DNA of 41,935 nucleotides from Christiangramia sp. (lineage in GTDB: Bacteria; Bacteroidota; Bacteroidia; Flavobacteriales; Flavobacteriaceae). Each line of letters starts with the position of its first letter. Position 1 is the stretch's first letter. The notes under the pieces were generated by a model. It had not been told where the DNA came from. It searched no databases and worked only from the letters and a program-made list of their open reading frames with translations. Position numbers and translations under genes: made by a program. The stretch spans positions 1 to 41,935 of the forward strand of contig NZ_JAPYPC010000033.1 of the NCBI RefSeq assembly GCF_029937855.1. Reading direction: 5' to 3'. This document shows positions 1 to 5,090 of this stretch, piece after piece.

Positions 1-1
1 A

Positions 2-529
2 GTAACTCATATTGGAGACTGGGCGTTTGACGGAAACCAATTGACTAGTGTAGAATTGAAGGGGAAGGTTTATGAAGCAAGAATAGTGGACGGTTCATTA
101 TTCGTAGTTGGATCTAAAAGAGCTTCCAAAGGAATTCAAATTTATTGTGGTTTCAATTTCCATGGCTTTGATGATCGCTTCAGGTTCAAGAAATCGGAAT
201 GTTTTGTCGCTGAAAAAGATGGATTCTTTGCTCATGGTGGATCGGTCAAGAAAGCTATTTCAGATGTTCAATTCAAAATAGTAGCTGAGAAACTTCAGAA
301 TGAACCTATATATGAAGATACTGAGCTAACGGTGAAATACTATAGAACGGTAACCGGTGCCTGTGATTTTGGATGCAGGGAGTTTATGGATAAACACAAT
401 ATCGCTTACACTGTACAAGACGGTGAAACAGTGGAAGAAAATCCTATCAAAGCTAAAGACCTACTTCCTATTCTCGAAAAAAGCCATGCTTACGGGGTGG
501 AACGTTTCAAAGACCTTATTCAATTTTAA
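2..529 (+). CDS. Leucine-rich-repeat (BspA-type) phage protein, 5'-truncated by the window edge
   Basis: The reading frame is open from base 2, so the gene probably begins upstream of the window; the first usable start inside is a TTG at 41. The residues before that TTG (IGDWAFDGNQLTSVEL) match the end of a BspA-type LRR_5 repeat, so only the last repeat is seen here. The remaining ~160 residues are a C-terminal domain I do not recognise, ending KDLIQF. Joining the window's end to its start gives no ATG in this frame before a stop, so a simple circular join does not supply a conventional start. Function unknown; LRR proteins often mediate binding, but that is inference. Confidence 0.7.
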   Translation, partial: VTHIGDWAFDGNQLTSVELKGKVYEARIVDGSLFVVGSKRASKGIQIYCGFNFHGFDDRFRFKKSECFVAEKDGFFAHGGSVKKAISDVQFKIVAEKLQNEPIYEDTELTVKYYRTVTGACDFGCREFMDKHNIAYTVQDGETVEENPIKAKDLLPILEKSHAYGVERFKDLIQF

Positions 530-557
530 ATAATTATCAAACCTGAAATAAAATAAA

Positions 558-944
558 ATGGGAAACATCAGCATCAAACTGAATTTAAAACAACTGAAGC
601 ACGTAGAGCGTGAAATGACCAAAAAGAACGGTAAAAAAACACGCTGTATCGTAATACCGGTAGATGAAAATAACCTGTATGAAGGTGACAAGGGAACGTA
701 CCTGGATATCACCGCTATCGAGCTTAAGAATAAAACCGGGGACAGTAAAGATACCCACCTGTTAAAGCAGAACATCCCAAAGGAACTTTATGAAATCATG
801 AGTGAGGAAGAGCGAAAGTCTATGCCAATTTTGGGAAATGCTATCCAGTGGGGCCGCAGGGAACCAGATACTAACACTTCAGATCAGTTTTCAGATTCTG
901 CAGTAGATAACTATGAAGAAGATCAGGACGATCTGCCATTTTAA
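558..944 (+). CDS. SSB-like protein with acidic DDLPF tail (putative)
   Basis: 128 aa. The N-terminal ~85 residues are basic and strand-rich (NISIKLNLKQLKHVEREM), followed by a low-complexity acidic stretch ending EDQDDLPF at the C-terminus. That acidic tail closing in an L/I-P-F tip is the signature by which bacterial single-stranded DNA-binding proteins recruit partners. No clear OB-fold sequence match is evident, so the call rests on the tail plus its place beside an HNH/NinG-like nuclease gene. If correct it would coat ssDNA during replication or recombination. The next gene starts 3 nt after the stop (TAAGTTATG junction). It could instead be a recombination mediator or an unrelated acidic-tail protein. 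Confidence 0.5.
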   Translation: MGNISIKLNLKQLKHVEREMTKKNGKKTRCIVIPVDENNLYEGDKGTYLDITAIELKNKTGDSKDTHLLKQNIPKELYEIMSEEERKSMPILGNAIQWGRREPDTNTSDQFSDSAVDNYEEDQDDLPF

Positions 945-950
945 GTTATG
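942..950. promoter_or_regulatory. TAAGTTATG half-site joining stop and start
   Basis: TAAGTTATG: the TAA is the stop of the SSB-like gene, GTT the spacer and ATG the start of the HNH-like gene. It equals the left arm of the start-associated palindrome plus ATG. Confidence 0.45.
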
Positions 951-1253
951 GGAGTTTACAGGTGTTCAGACGGATCCAAAGTTACCCAGTCTCAAATTGA
1001 CCGAAGGGTAAGACAGGCAAAAGCAAAAAAGCTTCAGCATTGTTTGGATAAATACGGCTATATATTCTGCCAGGACTGTAAAAGAAATGATTGCAAACCG
1101 GTGGATTGTTCTCATGATGTTTCAGTTAAGGAATGTAAAGAATCAGGTAAAACTGAATTAGCCTGGGATGTTGATAATATCACCCTTAGAGGGCGTTCAT
1201 GCCACGCCCGTAAAGATAAAAACGATGTACAATGGAACAGCAACTTGAATTAG
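948..1253 (+). CDS. HNH / NinG-like nuclease (putative)
   Basis: 101 aa. A basic helical N-terminus (residues 12-30) precedes a zinc/HNH-like core: CQDC at 41-44, C54-S-H56-D, N77 in DVDNITLRG, and CH at 85-86. The H...N...CH spacing and the Cys pair resemble HNH endonucleases and the lambda NinG/Rap recombination nuclease group, which act on branched DNA. It lies directly after the SSB-like gene, consistent with a recombination function. The start overlaps nothing upstream; the stop lies 22 nt inside the next gene. Weak points are its small size and the non-canonical H-D (rather than D-H) order at 56-57. Confidence 0.6.
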   Translation: MGVYRCSDGSKVTQSQIDRRVRQAKAKKLQHCLDKYGYIFCQDCKRNDCKPVDCSHDVSVKECKESGKTELAWDVDNITLRGRSCHARKDKNDVQWNSNLN

Positions 1254-1477
1254 AAGTAAAGACAGCTACCGTTAGAAAAGCGGCACTGGAAGCTTTCAGG
1301 CAAATGCCGGTAAAGTTCAATTCCCTCACTTACTGTTTAACGGTGCGAAACATCTTGAATAAAATGACCATGGACGGCACCATTTTAAGAAGGCTCAGGG
1401 AACAGCTAGAAGATGAGGTTATCAATTATCGAACAATCAACAGCAATAAAGGAATTTACGAAAAACTAAAAACATGA
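1232..1477 (+). CDS. Small phage protein, possibly winged-helix
   Basis: 81 aa, ATG start overlapping the end of the HNH-like gene by 22 nt, which implies translational coupling. The sequence is mostly helical (AALEAFRQMPVKFNSLTYC...TILRRLREQLEDEVINY), a pattern compatible with a small winged-helix or helix-turn-helix fold. I cannot assign a family. It ends in a 4-nt overlap (ATGA) with the next gene, so it belongs to the early operon. No catalytic motif is visible. Confidence 0.6.
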   Translation: MEQQLELEVKTATVRKAALEAFRQMPVKFNSLTYCLTVRNILNKMTMDGTILRRLREQLEDEVINYRTINSNKGIYEKLKT

Positions 1478-1746
1478 AAAACATATTTGATACAGGTTCT
1501 AAAGCATGCCAATTGCTTTTATGGCCTACCAACCCAAAAGAGCGTAAGGGTGAATTTGAAATAGCTCTGTACCTGGATAAAAACAAACCTCTTAATGTAG
1601 GGGACGAGATCAAGGGCGGTGGTAATAAAGATGAGGTTTCGGTATATACCATTAAAACTATCACAGAGAACCGCCCAGGTACTGTTAAGAACATGAACTA
1701 CATCAGGGGAACTGCAACCTGGAAAATGCGGCCCATAGGACATTAG
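1474..1746 (+). CDS. Hypothetical phage protein
   Basis: 90 aa, starting in an ATGA overlap with the preceding gene. It looks like a small mixed alpha/beta protein with a glycine/lysine loop (GDEIKGGGNKDE) and no transmembrane segment or metal-binding cluster. No family recognised. Its position in an unbroken series of tightly packed early genes is the main support for it being real. Confidence 0.6.
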   Translation: MKNIFDTGSKACQLLLWPTNPKERKGEFEIALYLDKNKPLNVGDEIKGGGNKDEVSVYTIKTITENRPGTVKNMNYIRGTATWKMRPIGH

Positions 1747-1749
1747 GTT

Positions 1750-2016
1750 TTGGCATCCTTCAAATCTAAATATAAAAGACTGGTAAGACAGCGGGATTTG
1801 TATATGGGATTTATGCAGGATATACCTTCTAAAAATACAAATTTTGATGGCCCGCCAACCATGGGAAATCTTTTAAAACTTGTAAATGAAATTCACCGGC
1901 TTAATATGGCTATAAAAGCGATAGAAAATATGAATATGAAAGAGATTCAGCAGGATGCAGGTGATTATGAGATTAAGAAAGGAAGTATGTTCAATATAAA
2001 ATTAGAAATAGGGTGA
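1750..2016 (+). CDS. Hypothetical basic helical protein, TTG start
   Basis: 88 aa if it begins at the TTG 3 nt after the previous stop; the first ATG in frame is 54 nt further on (1804). The TTG version is preferred because it leaves no gap and adds a basic helix (FKSKYKRLVRQRDLYM) typical of small phage proteins. The rest is helical with a segment LLKLVNEIHRLNMAIKAIENM suggestive of a short coiled coil. No family recognised. A long-range inverted repeat follows immediately (2019-2071). Confidence 0.55.
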   Translation: MASFKSKYKRLVRQRDLYMGFMQDIPSKNTNFDGPPTMGNLLKLVNEIHRLNMAIKAIENMNMKEIQQDAGDYEIKKGSMFNIKLEIG

Positions 2017-2018
2017 AT

Positions 2019-2071
2019 GCCCCGGTGGTTAGGTTGTTTAGAATGGTTAAAACTCAATTGGTAACCGGGGC
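2019..2071 (+). other. Intergenic inverted repeat (RNA structure, possible terminator)
   Basis: GCCCCGGT at 2019-2026 pairs perfectly with ACCGGGGC at 2064-2071, enclosing 37 nt, and is followed by TTCTTT. The GC-rich stem in an AT-rich gap is clearly non-random. The long loop and weak T-tract make it a poor textbook terminator; it may be a transcription-attenuating or mRNA-stabilising structure before the outer-membrane protein gene. Confidence 0.5.
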
Positions 2072-2089
2072 TTCTTTAAAAAATTACAA

Positions 2090-2560
2090 ATGAAATATTT
2101 ATTAATACTCTTACTAAGCTTTTCAGGATACGGACAGATAAATGATGATTTCATCTTTGTTCGTGCGGAGGTGGATCCTAAAAACGCAGTATTTGGAAGT
2201 GATGTTAATGATCCTGCACTGGATTTCACACTGACCATAGGCAGAAGATCTGCAGGTTTTAATTTAAGCTTCACCTATGAACAGTTTAAGGCTATCCAGT
2301 ACCAAAGCAGCTATTTTGAAGCCGGGAAGTTCTGGAATACTGAAAAGCATTTCCAATTTGGAATACTGGCAGGTGCCGGTCTGGTATGGCGGCGTAACGA
2401 CTGGGCCAAGTTCTTAACTCCTACTGTAAACCTTAGCGGTGTGGTGGAATATCATTTAAACAATCTGTTGTTTGCATCTGCCAGGCTGGAACCTCGCTAC
2501 AGGGGTGATTTAAAAAAGGTGATTGCTTCCGGGTATATAGGAATAGGAATAAAATTATAA
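2090..2560 (+). CDS. Small outer-membrane beta-barrel protein (putative)
   Basis: 156 aa. A Bacteroidota-style signal peptide (MKYLLILLLSFSGYGQ, cleavage expected near residue 15-16) leads into alternating polar/hydrophobic strands with aromatic residues: LDFTLTIGRRSAGFNLSFTY, KHFQFGILAGAGLVWRR, LLFASARLEPRY, ending SGYIGIGIKL. This is the pattern of a small 8-strand-type outer-membrane barrel facing the cell surface or periplasm. It stands alone between an upstream hairpin and unknown genes, as expected for a moron-like cargo gene. A phage-made outer-membrane protein could alter receptors or exclude other phages; that role is inference. Confidence 0.6.
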   Translation: MKYLLILLLSFSGYGQINDDFIFVRAEVDPKNAVFGSDVNDPALDFTLTIGRRSAGFNLSFTYEQFKAIQYQSSYFEAGKFWNTEKHFQFGILAGAGLVWRRNDWAKFLTPTVNLSGVVEYHLNNLLFASARLEPRYRGDLKKVIASGYIGIGIKL

Positions 2561-2563
2561 AAA

Positions 2564-2893
2564 ATGAAAGGTAAATATTTAATAACTACAGATAGTTGGT
2601 TTACGGCTCCAGATGGAAAAGACTATAGAGCAATATGGGGAGATGTTGAAATTGTTAGTGATGAAATTTTAGGAGTAAAGACCAATGCCAGATCAGCCAA
2701 TTGGTATGCTAAGGTAGGTTCAGAAGATACTCATGTGATCATTGCGGGTTGCCAGATACATTATGCTATTAAATCGGAAAAAAGACCAAATACAGATGGA
2801 GTAACGGCTGTTGATTATGAAAATCAAAAGTTTGCCGATCATTTAGCTCCTAATAAAATTTATATAGCGGAAGCCGAAAAGCTCACAGAGTAG
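2564..2893 (+). CDS. Hypothetical phage protein
   Basis: 109 aa, starting 3 nt after the barrel gene, so probably co-transcribed with it. The sequence is beta-rich and soluble (YLITTDSWFTAPDGKDYRAIWGDVEIV), with no signal peptide or metal site. The pattern TDSWFTAPDGK...RAIWG is reminiscent of small conserved phage proteins, but I cannot name the family. Function unknown. Confidence 0.6.
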   Translation: MKGKYLITTDSWFTAPDGKDYRAIWGDVEIVSDEILGVKTNARSANWYAKVGSEDTHVIIAGCQIHYAIKSEKRPNTDGVTAVDYENQKFADHLAPNKIYIAEAEKLTE

Positions 2894-2916
2894 GCGATAT
2901 ATTAATACATACAGAT

Positions 2917-3183
2917 ATGTTTATTTTAAGAAGAATTACAAGTAGAGGTCAGGAATCAAATGAGGTTTTAGGTAAAAGTTATGATAAGATTTTCAGTTGG
3001 CAAACTGAGGAAGAAAACGCCAAAGAATTTAAGGCTTTATTGGAGCCTATGGCTCATCCTGATGATATTTATGGATTTGTAATCTTTGAAAAAGGTTCAA
3101 ATTACAGGCCATTATATAAGAAATCAGATTATTTCATCATGTGTAGCGATGGTAAAACATTCGAAAGAATAAATTTCAAATAA
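2917..3183 (+). CDS. Hypothetical phage protein
   Basis: 88 aa with an A/T-rich leader. It reads as a compact alpha/beta protein (MFILRRITSRGQESNEVLGKSYDKIF...IYGFVIFEKGSNYRPLY). No family, domain or membrane segment identified. The downstream 46-aa zinc-ribbon gene begins 2 nt after its stop. Confidence 0.6.
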   Translation: MFILRRITSRGQESNEVLGKSYDKIFSWQTEEENAKEFKALLEPMAHPDDIYGFVIFEKGSNYRPLYKKSDYFIMCSDGKTFERINFK

Positions 3184-3184
3184 T

Positions 3185-3325
3185 ATGAGTTTATATTTTG
3201 AAGAAATGGAAATGCCAACTCCCTGCAAAAATTGTGGGGAGTGGTTTGACCTTAACGATGGAGGGCCAAGCAAAGATGGTAAATATCAAATATGTAAAGA
3301 GTGTTCCGATACTGAAAACCGTTGA
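3185..3325 (+). CDS. 46-aa zinc-ribbon miniprotein
   Basis: An ATG at 3185 opens a 46-codon frame encoding two Cys pairs, CKNC (residues 14-17) and CKEC (37-40), separated by 19 residues: a compact zinc-ribbon or treble-clef knuckle. Such miniproteins are common in phage early regions and usually bind nucleic acid or a host protein, but the target here is unknown. The preserved Cys pairs and tight spacing to the upstream stop support it as a real gene. Confidence 0.65.
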   Translation: MSLYFEEMEMPTPCKNCGEWFDLNDGGPSKDGKYQICKECSDTENR

Positions 3326-3381
3326 GGATTCCCATAATAATTAAGAGTCCATTAAAAATATATTTAAACAAAATTATAATC

Positions 3382-3579
3382 ATGAAACTAACTAAAGTAA
3401 AAGTATCATTTATAAAAGAAGGTCATAATGGAGGTGAATTTGCAAAGTTTAAAATGCTTGCAATAGAATTACCACCAGAAGGAAGAACTATAAAAATAAA
3501 TGATGTTTCTGGTGATGTAATTCATGTAGAACATGATTTAAGTAATAACAAAGCTGAGGTTTGGATTTCAGAAGAATAA
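3382..3579 (+). CDS. Small hypothetical protein
   Basis: 65 aa from the ATG at 3382. A longer frame starting at a TTG (3322) overlaps the previous gene's stop, but its extra residues are an AT-rich, isoleucine/lysine translation of what looks like a leader, so the ATG is preferred. The product (MKLTKVKVSFIKEGHNGGEF...VEHDLSNNKAEVWISEE) is a small beta-rich protein of unknown function. The A/T-rich leader may carry a weak promoter. Confidence 0.6.
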   Translation: MKLTKVKVSFIKEGHNGGEFAKFKMLAIELPPEGRTIKINDVSGDVIHVEHDLSNNKAEVWISEE

Positions 3580-3582
3580 ATT

Positions 3583-3870
3583 ATGATCCATCAAAACGTA
3601 CAATTTGGAGATATAAAAACCAACGTCATAGACTTTGGAAATATCAAGCTGGAGATGTTGGTTGCTGAATGTGAAGATTACAAAAGCCTCATGTTAAAGA
3701 AGGTTCCAAAGAATAAAACCGGTGAGGTTGAATATAAGACTTCAGATGATTTCAATCCTGAACTTGTTATGGTATTCAGGAACCGGAAATCGATTGAAAA
3801 TTTAATAGAAACCCTGTACGAATGCAGGAACTTATTTGAACTACCAAAAGGAAAAATAACGATAAAATAA
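3583..3870 (+). CDS. Hypothetical phage protein
   Basis: 95 aa, 3 nt after the preceding gene and overlapping the next start by one base (TAATG). Mixed alpha/beta sequence with a basic C-terminal end; no motif recognised. It belongs to the early operon leading to the YopX-like and HD-domain genes. Confidence 0.6.
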   Translation: MIHQNVQFGDIKTNVIDFGNIKLEMLVAECEDYKSLMLKKVPKNKTGEVEYKTSDDFNPELVMVFRNRKSIENLIETLYECRNLFELPKGKITIK

Positions 3871-4250
3871 TGAATACAATAACATTTCGAGTTTTTGATC
3901 ATAAGAATAAAAAGTACACTAAAGATTTCTTTGAATCTGATATAGATGAAGAAATAGTTTCAAGTACAGAAACTTATTCCTTGGTAAATACAATATGGGT
4001 TAATGGTGAAAAAGGTTTACAGTTCTCCTTTGAATTATTCGCTTGGGAATATGACAGTGATGGAGTTGCAATATTTGCAGGGGACATCATAAAATGCCCT
4101 AAAGGCCGTAACGATGTGATAGAATTCAAAAACGGAGGTTTCTGGTTAAAACATCGTAGCTGCACCTTCCATCACTTTGTATATGTGCTGAAAAATCCCA
4201 TAGAAGTAATTGGAAACATCCACATGAACCCAGAATTAGCTGAGATATGA
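3870..4250 (+). CDS. YopX-family phage protein
   Basis: 126 aa. The N-terminus FRVFDHKNKKYTKDF, the central IFAGDIIKC, and the C-terminal EVIGNIHMNPELAEI follow the YopX family pattern (F-R..D...K.......GDI.......EVIGNI.ENPEL), known from Bacillus SPbeta YopX and many phages. The family forms oligomeric assemblies but its biological role is unsettled. It overlaps the HD-domain gene by 4 nt (ATGA), implying coupled translation. Confidence 0.8.
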   Translation: MNTITFRVFDHKNKKYTKDFFESDIDEEIVSSTETYSLVNTIWVNGEKGLQFSFELFAWEYDSDGVAIFAGDIIKCPKGRNDVIEFKNGGFWLKHRSCTFHHFVYVLKNPIEVIGNIHMNPELAEI

Positions 4251-4744
4251 CAGACAACAACATTTACACCGAAAACTCCATACGCACCTTTACCGGGAAA
4301 GTATTTGATTTGAAGATACTGGACCCTGAATCTATCTGTATAGAAGATATCGCTCATTCGCTTTCACTTACCCCAAGGTTCGGCGGTCATTTGGAAAAGA
4401 TGTACAGTGTGGCCCAGCATTCTGTTATGGTGTCTATAAACTGTATAGAAAATCAACTTGCAGGTTTACTTCATGATGCTTCTGAAGCCTATATAGGCGA
4501 TATGCCGTCTCCCTTTAAGAGAATGATGCCGGAATACAAGATCATTGAAAACCGGTTAATGGAAGTGATTGCTAAAAAGTATGGCTTTTCAATCCCCTTA
4601 CCAGCTGAGGTGAAAGCAGCAGACAGGATGTTGCTGGATATGGAATGGGAAGCTTTTGTTAATAAAGGTTTTAATATGGAATACTGGACACCTGAAGAAG
4701 CTGAAAATGAATTTTTAAGAATGTTTCATTCACTTACAGATTAA
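4247..4744 (+). CDS. HD-domain phosphohydrolase (YfbR-like)
   Basis: 165 aa. All metal ligands of an HD hydrolase are visible: H58 (VAQHSV), H76-D77 (LAGLLHDASEAYIGD) and D126 (VKAADRML), with E80 in the active-site helix, as in YfbR-type 5'-deoxyribonucleotidases. The N-terminal DIAHSLSLTPRFGGHL segment is typical of the phage branch. Expected activity is dephosphorylation of deoxynucleoside monophosphates in the cytoplasm, altering nucleotide pools during infection; the exact substrate is not shown by sequence. Its stop merges with the next start as TAAGTTATG. Confidence 0.8.
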   Translation: MTDNNIYTENSIRTFTGKVFDLKILDPESICIEDIAHSLSLTPRFGGHLEKMYSVAQHSVMVSINCIENQLAGLLHDASEAYIGDMPSPFKRMMPEYKIIENRLMEVIAKKYGFSIPLPAEVKAADRMLLDMEWEAFVNKGFNMEYWTPEEAENEFLRMFHSLTD

Positions 4745-4750
4745 GTTATG
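4742..4750. promoter_or_regulatory. TAAGTTATG half-site joining stop and start (second)
   Basis: The same TAAGTTATG junction links the HD-domain stop to the zinc-knuckle gene's start. Two identical junctions suggest the left arm has a function of its own at starts. Confidence 0.45.
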
Positions 4751-5086
4751 CCAGATATTATAACACAAGGTAAGCGTAAAGCCAGAAAAGAACATATTTG
4801 TGATTGGTGCAATTCAAAGATTCTTATAGGTGAATTATATAATCATGCAGTATTAAAGTATGATGATATATACACTTGGAAAAATCATATTGAATGTATG
4901 AAAATAGCTCAAGAATTGGATATGTTTTCTGAGACTGGTTCTGAAGGTCTTGATGCTGATTCTTTTAATGATTTTGTTAATTATGAATTTAGCAATCATA
5001 TAGATTCAATACCAGATGCAGTAGATAGAAAATATTCTTTAAAGGAAAAAGTAGATTTTTTACTTGACAACATTTTAAGTTATTAA
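4748..5086 (+). CDS. Conserved phage zinc-knuckle protein
   Basis: 112 aa. The N-terminal half holds a CxxC...HxxC cluster (C18, C21, H47, C50) following a basic segment (GKRKARKEHICDWC), a likely single zinc site; the rest is acidic and helical. It appears to belong to a small phage family that begins with a 'KARKxHxCxxC' element, though I cannot give a family name. Likely a nucleic-acid or protein adaptor. A 15-bp palindrome spans its stop region and the next gene's start. Confidence 0.6.
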   Translation: MPDIITQGKRKARKEHICDWCNSKILIGELYNHAVLKYDDIYTWKNHIECMKIAQELDMFSETGSEGLDADSFNDFVNYEFSNHIDSIPDAVDRKYSLKEKVDFLLDNILSY

Positions 5087-5090
5087 CTTA
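5076..5090. promoter_or_regulatory. Start-associated palindrome copy 1
   Basis: TAAGTTATTAACTTA: two 6-bp arms around a 3-bp centre. Its last A is the A of the helicase-methyltransferase ATG. One of eight copies in the window; the repeated placement at starts suggests an operator or translation-control element. Confidence 0.7.

Noticed and set aside
3322-3381. TTG-started N-terminal extension of the small gene at 3382
   Set aside because: The added residues translate an AT-rich leader and the ATG at 3382 has a better context.
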